Numbered from the stretch's first letter, positions 26,194 through 35,050 are shown. The stretch: DNA of 64,000 nucleotides from Ramlibacter monticola (GCF_016722785.1 NZ_JAEQNE010000004.1:62001-126000); one strand, 5' to 3'. Notes: generated from the letters alone by a model not told the origin. Translations and numbers: made by a program.

Positions 26194-26272
26194 TCACTGT
26201 TGCGGCGGTGCCCAATCCTTTGTCGCCGACTGCACGGCACTTGTCGCGCGAGCGCCTAAGCCTGCACGGCAG

Positions 26273-26286
26273 TTGATGTCCATCAA
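26273..26286 (+). promoter_or_regulatory. FNR/Dnr-type operator upstream of nirK
   Basis: TTGATGTCCATCAA is a perfect FNR/Dnr-family box (TTGAT-N4-ATCAA) centred at 26279.5. A TAAGGT hexamer at 26309-26314 would act as -10 with a start near 26321, putting the box at about -41.5, the class II activator position. This supports induction of nirK-nirV-sco under low oxygen or nitric oxide. Confidence 0.8.
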
Positions 26287-26356
26287 GGTTTTCCCGAATC
26301 CCGAGGGATAAGGTGTACCCCAGATGCACCTTAGGCATCGAATTCAAGGAACCAAG

Positions 26357-27862
26357 ATGACCGCCCGAACCCAGATCGCTGGTCTGATCCGCGCCACGCA
26401 GGTACTCGCCATCGCCGCGGCCCTGTGCGCGCCCCTCCTGTCCCTGGCCGCTCCCAAGGCGCCCGCCGCTGCCAAGGTGGCCGGCGACTTCGGCCCGCCC
26501 CAGGGCGCGCCGATCAAGGCCGTGCTCACCAGCCCGCCGCACGTCCCGCCCCCGATCAACCGCAAGTACCCGGCCAAGGTCATCGTCGACCTCGAGGTGG
26601 TCGAGAAGACGATGCAGATCTCCGAGGGCGTGAACTACACGTTCTGGACCTTCGGCGGTTCCGTGCCCGGCAGCTTCATCCGCGTGCGCCAGGGCGATAC
26701 GGTGGAATTCCACCTGAAGAACCACCCGAGCAGCAAGATGCCCCACAACATCGACCTGCACAACGTGACCGGCCCCGGCGGCGGCGCCGCCTCCAGCTTC
26801 ACCGCGCCCGGCCACGAATCGCAGTTCACGTTCAAGGCACTCAACGAAGGCATCTACGTCTACCACTGCGCCACCGCGCCGGTCGGCATGCACGTGGCCA
26901 ACGGCATGTACGGCCTGATCCTGGTGGAGCCGCCGCAGGGCCTGCCGAAGGTCGACCGCGAGTACTACATCATGCAGGGCGACTTCTACACGACCGGCAA
27001 GTACCGCGAGAAGGGCCACCAGCCCTTCGACATGGAGAAGGCCATCGACGAGAAGCCCACCTACGTGCTGTTCAACGGCGCGGAAGGTGCGCTGACCGGC
27101 GACAAGGCGATCAAGGCCAATGTCGGTGAAACCGTGCGCCTGTTCGTCGGCAACGGCGGCCCGAACCTGGTCTCCAGCTTCCACGTGATCGGCGCCGTGT
27201 TCGACGAGGTCCGCTTCGAGGGCGGCAGCAACGTGCAGAAGAACGTGCAGACCACGCTGATCCCGGCCGGCGGCTCCGCGGTCGCGACCTTCAAGGCGAC
27301 CGTGCCCGGCAGCTACGTGCTGGTGGACCACTCCATCTTCCGGGCCTTCAACAAGGGCGCGCTGGGCATCCTGAAGATCGACGGCAAGGAAGACAAGACG
27401 ATCTACTCCGGCAAGGAAGTGGACTCCGTCTACCTCGGCGACCGGGCCAACCCCAACCTCGCCGCCGTGACGACCGCCACGCAGAACGCCGCCGCCGGCA
27501 AGCTGACGCTGCAGGACCAGATCAAGGCCGGCCAGCAGCTGTTCGCGGGCACCTGCTCCGTGTGCCACCAGGCCAACGGCGAAGGCCTCCCCGGCGTGTT
27601 CCCGCCCCTGGCCAAGTCCGACTTCCTCGGCGACGCCAAGAAGCTGGTGAACGTGGTGCTGAACGGCCTCTCCGGCAAGGTGACGGTGAACGGCAAGGAC
27701 TACAACTCGGTGATGCCCCCGATGAACCAGCTCAATGACGACGAGGTGGCGAACATCCTGACCTACGTCCTGAACAGCTGGGGCAACCCGGGCGGCAGCG
27801 TCTCGACCGAAGACGTGAAGAAGGTCCGCACCCCCGGCGCCAAGGCCCAGGCCGAGCACTGA
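26357..27862 (+). CDS. nirK: Copper nitrite reductase (NirK, AniA class) fused to a C-terminal cytochrome c domain
   Basis: 501 residues from the ATG at 26357; an upstream ATG at 26324 would lie only about 3 bases after the predicted transcript start. A signal peptide ends near SLAAP. Two cupredoxin domains follow. Type 1 copper ligands are visible (His 130, Cys 171, His 179, Met 184) with type 2 ligands His 135 and His 276 and catalytic Asp 133. The [17 protein letters not shown] context is class II (AniA-like). A cytochrome c domain with CSVCH (400-404) ends the protein, giving an internal electron donor. It reduces nitrite to nitric oxide in the periplasm. Confidence 0.95.
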   Translation: MTARTQIAGLIRATQVLAIAAALCAPLLSLAAPKAPAAAKVAGDFGPPQGAPIKAVLTSPPHVPPPINRKYPAKVIVDLEVVEKTMQISEGVNYTFWTFGGSVPGSFIRVRQGDTVEFHLKNHPSSKMPHNIDLHNVTGPGGGAASSFTAPGHESQFTFKALNEGIYVYHCATAPVGMHVANGMYGLILVEPPQGLPKVDREYYIMQGDFYTTGKYREKGHQPFDMEKAIDEKPTYVLFNGAEGALTGDKAIKANVGETVRLFVGNGGPNLVSSFHVIGAVFDEVRFEGGSNVQKNVQTTLIPAGGSAVATFKATVPGSYVLVDHSIFRAFNKGALGILKIDGKEDKTIYSGKEVDSVYLGDRANPNLAAVTTATQNAAAGKLTLQDQIKAGQQLFAGTCSVCHQANGEGLPGVFPPLAKSDFLGDAKKLVNVVLNGLSGKVTVNGKDYNSVMPPMNQLNDDEVANILTYVLNSWGNPGGSVSTEDVKKVRTPGAKAQAEH

Positions 27863-27885
27863 GAGAGCAGACAGGAGAGCGCATC

Positions 27886-28665
27886 GTGAAACGCCTGCTC
27901 GCCGTCATCGCCCTCGCCGCCTGCACGGCGGCCCCGGCGGCGGAGTACGTCATGCTGCCGGGTGGCCGTTTCGAGAGCGTGCTGCCGCAGGGATCGTCGC
28001 CGACGGCCTCGACGCCGGTGGACGTCAAGCCCTTCGCGATGCGGACCACGCCGGTCACCGCCGGCGAGTTCGCCCGCTTCGTGGCCACGCATCCCGAGTG
28101 GCAGCGCGGCCGCGCGGCGAAGGTGATGGCCGATGCGCGCTACCTGTCGAAGTGGGCGACGCCGCTGCAACCGGGGGCTTCGGTCCCGGCGCAGTCGCCC
28201 GTGACCGATGTCAGCTGGTTCGCCGCCGGCGCCTTCTGCGAAGCGGAAGGCGGCCGGCTGCCGACCTGGCTGGAATGGGAGTACGCCGCGGCCGCCGACG
28301 CCACGCGCGCCGATGCGCGCCGCGACCCGGCCTGGCAGCGCAAGATCCTCTCCTGGTACGAACAGACCACCCCCGCGATCCTGCCCGCCGTGGGCGGCGC
28401 GCCCAACGCCTACGGCGTGCGCGACCTGCACGGCGCGGTGTGGGAATGGGTCGACGATTTCAATGCCCTGTTCATCGCCGGCGACAGCCGCACCCAGGGC
28501 GACCCCGACAAGCTCAAGTTCTGCGGCGCCGGTGCCCTCAACATCATCGACCGCGACAGCTACGCGGTGCTGATGCGCATCGCGCTGCTGTCCTCGCTCA
28601 GCGGCGCCGACACGACCGGCACTCTCGGCTTCCGCTGCGTGCGGGACCTGGAAAGTACGCCATGA
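27886..28665 (+). CDS. nirV: NirV: formylglycine-generating-enzyme-like protein linked to nitrite reductase
   Basis: 259 residues with a signal peptide (LLAVIALAACTAAPAAE) and the FGE-sulfatase fold: MLPGGRFESVLP, PVTAGEFARFV, PVTDVSWFAAGAFCEAEGGRLPTWLEWEYAA, DLHGAVWEWVDDF and GTLGFRCVRD. NirV is a long-known nirK neighbour of undefined function. The usual FGE catalytic Cys pair is not evident in the expected C-terminal place. It lies 23 bp after nirK and overlaps the sco gene by 4 bp (ATGA), so the three genes form one operon. Confidence 0.85.
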   Translation: MKRLLAVIALAACTAAPAAEYVMLPGGRFESVLPQGSSPTASTPVDVKPFAMRTTPVTAGEFARFVATHPEWQRGRAAKVMADARYLSKWATPLQPGASVPAQSPVTDVSWFAAGAFCEAEGGRLPTWLEWEYAAAADATRADARRDPAWQRKILSWYEQTTPAILPAVGGAPNAYGVRDLHGAVWEWVDDFNALFIAGDSRTQGDPDKLKFCGAGALNIIDRDSYAVLMRIALLSSLSGADTTGTLGFRCVRDLESTP

Positions 28666-29246
28666 CGAATACCCTCCCGCGGCGCCGCGAGGCGCTGCTT
28701 TCGCTCGCGGCCCTGGCCGCATTTCCCTCCCTCCTGCAGGCTGCCGAACTCCCTGCCGACTCGATCTACCGCCTCGACGCGAAGCTGGAAGACCAGGACG
28801 GCCGGGCGCTGACGCTCGCCTCGCTGCAGGGCGCGCCGGTGCTCGCGAGCATGTTCTACACCGGGTGCAGCATGGTCTGCCCCATGATCTTCGAGACCGT
28901 GCGCGCCAACCTGCAGGCGCTGCCCGCGCGCGAGCGCGATGCGGTGCGGGTGCTGATGGTCAGCTTCGACCCCGCGCGCGACACCATCGCCGTGCTCAAG
29001 AAGACGGCGCAGCAGCACGACTGCGACAGCCGCTGGACGCTCGCGCGCTGCAGCGAGGCGACGGCGCGCAAGGTCGCGGCGGTGCTGGGCATCCAGTACC
29101 GCAACCTCGCCGACGGCGAGTTCAACCACTCCAGCACGATCACCGTGCTCGACCCGCGGGGCCGCATCGTCGCCAAGACCGGCAAGATGGGCGAGGTCGA
29201 CAAGGCGGTCGTCGCCGCACTGCGCAAGATGCCGCCACGCGGCTGA
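28662..29246 (+). CDS. SCO1/SenC-family copper chaperone
   Basis: 194 residues; the N terminus has an RRR..LLSLAALAAFPSLLQAAE export signal. A thioredoxin fold carries the copper-binding TGCSMVCP (CxxxC) and a downstream His in FNHSST. SCO proteins deliver copper or reduce thiols for CuA and other cuproproteins. Its coupling to nirK-nirV suggests that it metallates the nitrite reductase rather than an oxidase; this is inference from the operon. Confidence 0.85.
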   Translation: MTNTLPRRREALLSLAALAAFPSLLQAAELPADSIYRLDAKLEDQDGRALTLASLQGAPVLASMFYTGCSMVCPMIFETVRANLQALPARERDAVRVLMVSFDPARDTIAVLKKTAQQHDCDSRWTLARCSEATARKVAAVLGIQYRNLADGEFNHSSTITVLDPRGRIVAKTGKMGEVDKAVVAALRKMPPRG

Positions 29247-29322
29247 CCTAGGAAGAACCCCGAGGCGCGCGGCGGCGCGCAAGGCTAGGCTCCGGCCTCC
29301 CGCAAGCCGAAGGAGGATCGCG

Positions 29323-30330
29323 ATGCCCCGTCCGAGCTGGATCGCAGCCGCCGCTGCCCTGGGGACCGCGCTGGCCTTGCCGCTGTTCGCGCAGCCCCAG
29401 GCGCAAGCCCCGTCCCCGGCGCCAACGCCCTCCCAGGCCGTGAAGGTGACGCCCCTGGGCGGCATCGACGGCGAGTTCTGCCCGCAGGACCGCGCCCTCG
29501 TGTTCGAGGACCCGAACGGCACGCGCATCCTCTACGACCCGGGCCGCACGGTCGCCGGCGCCACCGATCCCCGCCTGGGCAAGATCGACATCGTCCTCGT
29601 GAGCCACATGCACGGCGACCACGTGGGCAACGCGCACAACAAGGCGCCGAACTCGGGCACCTGCGCGCAGCCGGACGTGTCCGTGTCGGCGCTGCCCAAT
29701 TCCAGCGCCGTCAACATCGCACTGGCGAAGAAGTCGAAGATCGTCACCGGCAGCGAGATGCCGGCCTTCTTCGCCGCCAAGCTGCGCGCCAACGGCGGCA
29801 ATCCGGCCGACTCGATCCTGGCGCGCTTCGGCGGCAGCGTCACGGTCGGCGGCGTGCGCATCGCGACCGTGCAGGCGCTGCACAGCAACGGACTCGATCC
29901 CGACTACATCGGCGGCGAGCTGGGCAAGGCGATGAAGGAGGCCGGCATCGCCGGCGACGTGGGCCTGGCCACCGGCTACGTGCTGCGCTTCAGCAACGGC
30001 CTCGCCGCCTACCTGTCCGGCGACACCGGCATCACCGCCGACCAGGAACTGGTGGTGCGCAACCACTACCAGGCGAAGCTCGCCGTGATGAACATCGGCG
30101 ACGGCTTCACCACCGGGCCGGTCGAGGCCGCCTATGTGATCAACGAACTGGTCAAGCCCGCCTCCGTGATCGCCTCGCATGCCAACGAAGTCGGCACCGT
30201 CGGCGGCAAGGTGCGCCCGGGCAGCAAGACCGAGGCCTTCGCCAAGGCGGTGAAGGTGCCGGTGCACATTCCGCTGTCGGGCCGGACGATGGAGTTCGAC
30301 GCCGGCGGCAAGTGCACGGCGGGCTGCTGA
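29323..30330 (+). CDS. Exported MBL-fold metal-dependent hydrolase
   Basis: 335 residues with a signal peptide ending near PLFAQPQ. The metal motif VSHMHGDH (about 90-97) and a second-half LSGDTGIT segment and SHANEVGT identify a UlaG-like beta-lactamase fold. Two Cys-containing spots (EFCPQD, GKCTAGC at the end) could form a disulfide in the periplasm. The substrate is unknown. It follows the nir operon by 76 bp and has its own AAGGAGG ribosome binding site. Confidence 0.75.
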   Translation: MPRPSWIAAAAALGTALALPLFAQPQAQAPSPAPTPSQAVKVTPLGGIDGEFCPQDRALVFEDPNGTRILYDPGRTVAGATDPRLGKIDIVLVSHMHGDHVGNAHNKAPNSGTCAQPDVSVSALPNSSAVNIALAKKSKIVTGSEMPAFFAAKLRANGGNPADSILARFGGSVTVGGVRIATVQALHSNGLDPDYIGGELGKAMKEAGIAGDVGLATGYVLRFSNGLAAYLSGDTGITADQELVVRNHYQAKLAVMNIGDGFTTGPVEAAYVINELVKPASVIASHANEVGTVGGKVRPGSKTEAFAKAVKVPVHIPLSGRTMEFDAGGKCTAGC

Positions 30331-30419
30331 ATCCGCAATCACAAAAGGGTCTCGACCGCCGCGGCGGGCGCGCACTAAGCTGTGCGCGGCGCGGATCCCC
30401 CGCGACGCGAGGTGCTGAC

Positions 30420-30908
30420 ATGAAGTATTCGGTGACGGCGCTCCTTGGCAGCGCGGCCCTGGCCCTGTCCCTGGCGGCCTTCGGCGCCGGCGGCGGGGGT
30501 GGCGACGAGATGCCCCCCCGGGTCAAGAACACGGACCCCGACTACGTGGCGGGCATGGACGCCGTCCAGCGCAAGGACTGGCAGCAGGTGGTGGTGCGCA
30601 TGGATGCCTACATCAAGCGCAAGCCCGAGGATGCCGACGCGTGGACCCAGCTCGGCCACGCGCACCGCCTCACCGGCAGCATCGAGCCCGCGCTCGACGC
30701 CTACGACAAGGCCCTCAAGATCAATCCGAAGCACCGCGGCGCGCGCGAATACCTGGGCGAGGCCTACCTGCAGATGAACGACCTGCCGCGGGCCGAGGGG
30801 GAGCTGAAGGTGCTCGACAAGCTGTGCTTCCTCCCCTGCGAGGAATACACGGACCTCAAGGCCAAGATCAACGACTACAAGAAGACGAAGCAGGCGACCG
30901 GTTCCTGA
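30420..30908 (+). CDS. Exported TPR-repeat protein
   Basis: 162 residues from the ATG at 30420. A signal peptide (SAALALSLAAFGAG) is followed by a Gly-rich segment and two to three TPR units (YVAGMDAVQRKDWQQVVVRMDAYIKRKPEDADAW, PALDAYDKALKINPKHRGAREYLGEAYLQM). A CFLPC pair lies near the end. It should act as a periplasmic scaffold; the partner is unknown. Confidence 0.75.
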   Translation: MKYSVTALLGSAALALSLAAFGAGGGGGDEMPPRVKNTDPDYVAGMDAVQRKDWQQVVVRMDAYIKRKPEDADAWTQLGHAHRLTGSIEPALDAYDKALKINPKHRGAREYLGEAYLQMNDLPRAEGELKVLDKLCFLPCEEYTDLKAKINDYKKTKQATGS

Positions 30909-30938
30909 GTCGCCGCGGCGGCGGCGCACAATCCGCGC

Positions 30939-31460
30939 GTGACGATCCGCCGCCTCTACCTCGCCGGGCCCGACGTGTTCCGGCCCGACGCCGCCGACCA
31001 TGGCCGCCAGCTCGTGGCGCTCTGCGCGGAGCACGGCTACGAAGCCGTGTTCCCGCTGGCCGAATCGCTGCCGCGGGACCTGCCCTCGCCGCAGGCGCTG
31101 GCCGCGCACATCTACGGCGCCAACATCGCCCACATTGAACGCTGCGACGCGGTGCTCGCCAACCTCGACTTCTTCCGCGGGCCGGAGCCGGACAGCGGCA
31201 CCTGCTTCGAGGTCGGCTACGCGGTTGCCCGCGGCAAGCCGGTGATCGGCTACGTGCCCGAGGCGGGCAGCTACGCGCACCGCATCCGCAAGCGCCACCC
31301 GGACGCGACGGGCGAAGGCGACGTGGACGCCAGCGGCTGGCAGCTGGAGGAGTTCGGGCTGCCCCTCAACCTGATGCTCGGCGTGCCCTGCCGGATCGTG
31401 GTGGGCGACCTGCGCGCCGCGCTGGCCGCCCTGCACGAGGCGCGCTCAGCGCCCGCCTGA
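30939..31460 (+). CDS. Nucleoside 2-deoxyribosyltransferase-family protein
   Basis: 173 residues from a GTG at 30939. The family hallmarks are the YLAGPDVF start, the DAVLANLDFFRGPEPDSGTCFEVGYAVARGKPVIGY core (with catalytic Glu in the FEVGYA segment) and an N-L-M-L-G end. Members transfer deoxyribose between nucleobases or hydrolyse modified nucleotides; which one cannot be told here. No ribosome binding site is obvious. Confidence 0.85.
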   Translation: MTIRRLYLAGPDVFRPDAADHGRQLVALCAEHGYEAVFPLAESLPRDLPSPQALAAHIYGANIAHIERCDAVLANLDFFRGPEPDSGTCFEVGYAVARGKPVIGYVPEAGSYAHRIRKRHPDATGEGDVDASGWQLEEFGLPLNLMLGVPCRIVVGDLRAALAALHEARSAPA

Positions 31461-31479
31461 GCCGCCCGCGTCGCCGGCG

Positions 31480-31552
31480 AGCTGCGAGCGCAGGCGCTCA
31501 TCACGCCGGCCTCGCTGTCGCGCGTGGCCTTCACCAGGATCATGAAACGCAT
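31480..31552 (-). pseudogene. 5' remnant of a DGPF/YCII-domain gene
   Basis: An ATG at 31552 on the minus strand opens with MRFMILVKATRDSEAGVM, the standard start of DGPF/YCII-domain proteins, preceded by an AGGAGAACGCC ribosome binding site. After about 18 codons the sequence loses family similarity and runs antisense into the deoxyribosyltransferase gene. The rest of the domain (normally about 110-140 residues) is absent, so this looks like a truncated relic. Confidence 0.5.
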
Positions 31553-31986
31553 GGCGTTCTCCTTTCACTTGCACGACGAAGCAGGCGGGGGGATTTTCGA
31601 CCGGCCCCGGGGAAGACCCCGGGCCTGGGGGGTGCTGGGCCCGGCAGCCCCACTGTTGGGGAAGTAACCGCGGTCCGCCCAGCCACCAAATCGTGGCCGG
31701 AAAGGGCCAGGATTCCAATCTCGGCCCGCCTCGGCAAGCGCATCTCCTTGATTTCCCAAGGAAAACCCGTGGCCGCCCAGGCGGCGGGGGGATGGCCCCG
31801 GAAGCTGGCCCGCATCCTGCATTTATCTTTACGTTCCGGCGCCGGGTCCCCCCGGCGGTGGAGCAGGCAAGGAAACCAGGAGAGCGAATATGCCCCATCG
31901 GAGGTGCCAATCCTGCATGCCTTCACCGGCATGGCACTTTCGATGGGGCGCCCTTTTCGCCCCGGCACAAGAACGAGCGCGCAATC
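31553..31986. other. Intergenic stretch with GC hairpins, no convincing gene
   Basis: The segment holds homopolymer runs (GGGGGG), a strong hairpin at 31603-31625 (GGCCCCGGGG/CCCCGGGCC) and a smaller one at 31945-31963 (GGGGCG/CGCCCC) just upstream of the next gene. ORFs on both strands here are Pro/Gly/Arg-rich and look like chance frames. The second hairpin could affect translation of the 31987 gene. Confidence 0.5.
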
Positions 31987-32307
31987 ATGGCAGACCGTCG
32001 TGAACTGGAAGCAGACTTCATCGCCGAATCCCGCGTCTTCGTGGGCCTGTTCGGCCACACGTACGGCGCGCAGATGGAATGGGCCCAGCGCGTGATGCCG
32101 CGCGAGGCCGCCGACCACTACATCGAATCCTGGTGGCAGGGCCGCCAGACCTCGCTGCGCTACCTTCGCTGGCTGGCCGAGCGCCTGCGCCAGGAAGCCG
32201 GCAGCGAGGCGGGCGTATGGCTCGACAGCTTCGCCAGCACCAGTTCCGCGGTCCTGCAGCGGATGGAGGAGCGCGCGAAGAACGCGGCGCCGGGCGCCAT
32301 CGCCTGA
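31987..32307 (+). CDS. Hypothetical protein, helical
   Basis: 106 residues from the ATG at 31987. The frame stays open far upstream, but that part is low in expected codon bias and overlaps the intergenic hairpins. The product is predicted to be helical with many aromatic residues (FVGLFGHTYGAQMEWAQRVM, YIESWWQGRQTSLRYLRWLAERL). It has no signal peptide. The size and amphipathic helices recall phasin-like proteins, but no motif proves this. Confidence 0.6.
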   Translation: MADRRELEADFIAESRVFVGLFGHTYGAQMEWAQRVMPREAADHYIESWWQGRQTSLRYLRWLAERLRQEAGSEAGVWLDSFASTSSAVLQRMEERAKNAAPGAIA

Positions 32308-32494
32308 ACTCGCCTCCAGGCCCGCCCCGCGTCGTCGCCGGGCCGGCACGCCGGGTGCCAGCCCGGCGGTGCAATCTTCCCTAGAAGCCGACCGCCTTCC
32401 GTGGGACACGCGGCAGGACTTTTCACCTACAAGGTTGGCCTTCCGTTCGTGCCAACGTGGCTGGCAGAAGTACCCGCCCTGCCGAGTAGCTGGC

Positions 32495-34375
32495 ATGAAG
32501 CCGAACGCGTATCCCGTGACCGCCGAGGCGGAGCCGCCCGCCGAGTCAAGCGTGTCCGGCAGCGAGTACCAGGCGCTGTTCGACGCCACCGACGAGGGCT
32601 TCTGCATCATCCGGCTGCTGCTGGACCCCGGGGGCGAGCCGGTCGACGGCGTGTTCCTGAAGGCCAATCCCAGCTTCGAGCGGCAGAGCGGGATGGCGGA
32701 CGTGATCGGCAGGAACATGCGGGCGCTGCCGATCGCCCGCGAGGCCGACCACTGGCTGCGCGTGCTCGGAAGCGTGGTGCGCACCGGCCAGTCCATCCGC
32801 ATGAGCGACCGCTCGGAGCCGCTCGGGCGCTGGTTCGACGTGCATGCCTTCCGCATCGGCGAGCCCGCGCAGGCGCTGGTCGCGGTGCGCTTCAGCGACA
32901 TCACCCACCGTCGCCAGGTCGAGGAGAGGCTGGGCAGCGTGCGCCGCATCCAGACGGTGGGCGTGCTGTTCTGGGGCCAGGATTTCAGGCTGGTCGACGT
33001 CAACGACGGCTTCCTCGAGATGTCCGGCTACGCGCGCGACGAGGCGATCGGCCTCACCTGGCAGCAGCTGGCCCCGCCGGAATTCCACCGGATCTCGCGC
33101 AGGGCGGTGCAGCAGGTCATGACGGCGGGCGAGACCACGCCCTACGAGAAGCAGTACATCCGCAAGGACGGCACGCGCTGGTGGGGCCTGTTCGCGGCGC
33201 GCCGCGTCGGCGACGAGGTGGTCGAGTTCGTGCTCGATGTCACCGAGCGCAAGCAGGCGGAGGAGGCCCTCAGGGAGGCCGACCGCCGCAAGGACGAATT
33301 CCTCGCGACCCTCGCCCACGAGCTGCGCAACCCGCTGGCGCCGATCCGCACCGGGCTGCACATCCTGCGGCGCAGCCTGCCGCCCGAGCCGATGCCGCTG
33401 CGGACCCTCGCGGTGATGGACCGCCAGCTCGATCACCTGGTGCGGCTGGTGGACGACCTGCTGGACATCGCCCGCATCGGCGCCGGCAAGGTCCGCATCG
33501 AGCGGCAGGTGGTGTCGATGCGCGAGGTGCTGGCGCGCAGCGTCGAGGCGACGCAGGCGGCGATCGACGGCAAGGGGCACAGCCTGGACATCTCCCTGTG
33601 CGACGAGGACTGCCACGTGGAGGGCGACCTGGACCGGCTCGCGCAGGTGTTCTCCAACCTGTTGTCCAATGCCGCCAAGTACACGCCGCCGGGCGGTCGC
33701 ATCCGCCTGGAGGTGCTGGCCCGTCCCGACCATGCGCTGGTCCGCGTCAGCGACACCGGCTTCGGCATCCCGAAGGAGCAGCAGGACCACGTGTTCGAGC
33801 TGTTCTCGCAGGTTCGCGACCACCAGCGGCACGCGGAAGGCGGGCTGGGCATCGGCCTGTCCCTGGTGCACAGCCTGGTGGAGCTGCACGGCGGCACCGT
33901 GCACGTGGAGAGCGACGGGCCGGGCCAGGGCAGCCGTTTCTGCGTCCGGCTGCCGCGGGTGGCCCCGCCCGCCGCCGCCTCCTCGCGCGCGCAGGAGCTG
34001 CTGCCGGCCGCCGCCTGCCGCATCCTGGTCGCGGACGACAATGCGGACGCCGCCGAGACGCTCGCCCTGCTGCTGGAAGCGGACGGGCACGAAGTGATGA
34101 CCGCTGGCAACGGCGTGGAGGCGATCGCGCGGGTGCGGCAGTTCGCGCCGCAGGTGGCCTTCCTCGACCTGGAGATGCCGGTGATGGGCGGGCTGGAGGC
34201 CGCCCGCCGGATCCGGGCCCTGCCCGAAGGCGGCGCGGTCAAGCTGGTGGCGCTGACCGGCTGGGGCCAGACCAGCGACCGGGAGCGCACGCGGGAAGCC
34301 GGGTTCGACCTGCACCTGGTCAAGCCGCTGGGCGCGCAGGCGCTGCAGGAGGCGCTGGCGCAGCTGCGCGCGTAG
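32495..34375 (+). CDS. PAS-PAS hybrid histidine kinase with C-terminal receiver
   Basis: 626 residues from the ATG at 32495; a longer frame from 32369 has no better start. Two PAS-type sensor domains (about 25-145 and 150-255; the second continues into a VTERKQAEEAL linker) precede HisKA with HELRNPLAP (His 275), a HATPase with NLLSNAAKYTPP, DTGFGIP and GLGIGLSLV, and a REC domain (ILVADDNADAAET, phospho-Asp 558, K in HLVKPL). No membrane segment is present, so it is cytosolic. It is an orphan with no adjacent regulator. HisKA and REC closely resemble those of the kinase at 45654. Confidence 0.9.
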   Translation: MKPNAYPVTAEAEPPAESSVSGSEYQALFDATDEGFCIIRLLLDPGGEPVDGVFLKANPSFERQSGMADVIGRNMRALPIAREADHWLRVLGSVVRTGQSIRMSDRSEPLGRWFDVHAFRIGEPAQALVAVRFSDITHRRQVEERLGSVRRIQTVGVLFWGQDFRLVDVNDGFLEMSGYARDEAIGLTWQQLAPPEFHRISRRAVQQVMTAGETTPYEKQYIRKDGTRWWGLFAARRVGDEVVEFVLDVTERKQAEEALREADRRKDEFLATLAHELRNPLAPIRTGLHILRRSLPPEPMPLRTLAVMDRQLDHLVRLVDDLLDIARIGAGKVRIERQVVSMREVLARSVEATQAAIDGKGHSLDISLCDEDCHVEGDLDRLAQVFSNLLSNAAKYTPPGGRIRLEVLARPDHALVRVSDTGFGIPKEQQDHVFELFSQVRDHQRHAEGGLGIGLSLVHSLVELHGGTVHVESDGPGQGSRFCVRLPRVAPPAAASSRAQELLPAAACRILVADDNADAAETLALLLEADGHEVMTAGNGVEAIARVRQFAPQVAFLDLEMPVMGGLEAARRIRALPEGGAVKLVALTGWGQTSDRERTREAGFDLHLVKPLGAQALQEALAQLRA

Positions 34376-34492
34376 GCGGCACAAGGAAGATTTTTCGTCG
34401 ATTGCGGGAGAGGGGTGCTATCGGCGGAGAGCGCACTGGGTTCGAATTGGCTCGGTCATGTGCTGGCTCGCTTCGTTGCCAGTGGGCCCGTC

Positions 34493-34730
34493 CTGGTCCT
34501 GCGCCGCGCGCGGATCAGGCAGCTTCCCTCGCGTACCTGCTTGTTGCGGGGGACGGCTGCGGCACGCGTCACCGGAGCCGCTGCGCACGAACCCGGCGCG
34601 GCGCAGGACCAGAGCGGGGCTGTCCGGCTCGGCGACATAGAGGAGGAGGCGCGGGCGCGGCGCTCACCCAGGGCCGCGAGTCTCATCCGCGCCGGGGGAC
34701 AGTCGCAGAGACGGACAGCCCCGTTCTGGT
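34493..34730. repeat. Overlapping inverted repeats sharing a central block
   Basis: CTGGTCCTGCGCCGCGC at 34493-34509 is the exact reverse complement of 34596-34612. The adjoining block 34608-34626 (ACCAGAGCGGGGCTGTCCG) pairs with 34712-34730 at 18 of 19 positions. The central block can therefore pair either upstream or downstream, giving two alternative stems. Confidence 0.7.
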
Positions 34731-34775
34731 CCGGCAAGAAAGCCGCTGCGCGCACCCGCGAATTCCGACCGAAGC

Positions 34776-34804
34776 AAAAAAAATGGCCCGGCGCTTGCCG
34801 GGCC
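34776..34804 (-). terminator. Intrinsic terminator (minus strand)
   Basis: An 8-bp perfect GC stem (34785-34792 with 34797-34804, GCTT loop on the plus strand) is followed on the minus strand by A and a run of eight T (34783-34776). Confidence 0.75.
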
Positions 34805-34930
34805 TACGGTGATACAGCTTCCGCTGCATCACCCCTTCAGGATCTGTGTTGTGTGGCTTTTGTCTCGTGCCGGACGGGACTGGCGTCGTGGGGACGGGCA
34901 GTGCGCTGGTTCCTCGGGCGGTCACGAGCA
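34776..34930 (-). ncRNA. Candidate minus-strand small RNA ending in an intrinsic terminator
   Basis: Read on the minus strand there is a stem-loop (34833-34808, 11-bp arms with one mismatch, GGAA loop), then a second GC stem (GGCCCGGC/GCCGGGCC, 34804-34785), then A and eight T. This is a textbook intrinsic terminator with no protein gene feeding it. The 100 bp upstream is less GC-rich than the surroundings. The 5' end is not defined by a clear promoter, so the start is approximate. Confidence 0.4.
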
Positions 34931-35050
34931 AGCATCAACTGGGTCCAATGCTGAGGCCTCCTCGCTGACCGGAATCTGACCTCGGGCCTCGATGAAACTA
35001 CTTACGTGTTCCCCTCAGACGAAAGGCGTCGGGGTACAGTGCCCGCTCCC

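Larger units (their letters stand above)
34376..35050. other. 675-bp intergenic region with long inverted repeats
   Basis: No ORF here looks coding. It contains a 17-bp perfect inverted repeat (34493-34509 with 34596-34612), a 19-bp inverted repeat with one mismatch (34608-34626 with 34712-34730) sharing the middle block, two adjacent hairpins at 34785-34833, and an A-tract at 34776-34783. The arrangement suggests structured RNA or a degenerate repeat element. Confidence 0.6.

Noticed and set aside
26324-26356. ATG at 26324 as the nirK start
   Set aside because: It would lie about 3 bases after the predicted transcript start and spoil the signal peptide; the ATG at 26357 has a ribosome binding site.
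31693-31986. Upstream extension of the 31987 gene (204-residue frame)
   Set aside because: The extension crosses hairpin-rich DNA, has no ribosome binding site and looks like a chance open frame.
34440-34470. GGGTTCGAAT, a tRNA T-loop-like sequence
   Set aside because: The flanking bases do not pair as a T stem, and no acceptor, D or anticodon arms are nearby.
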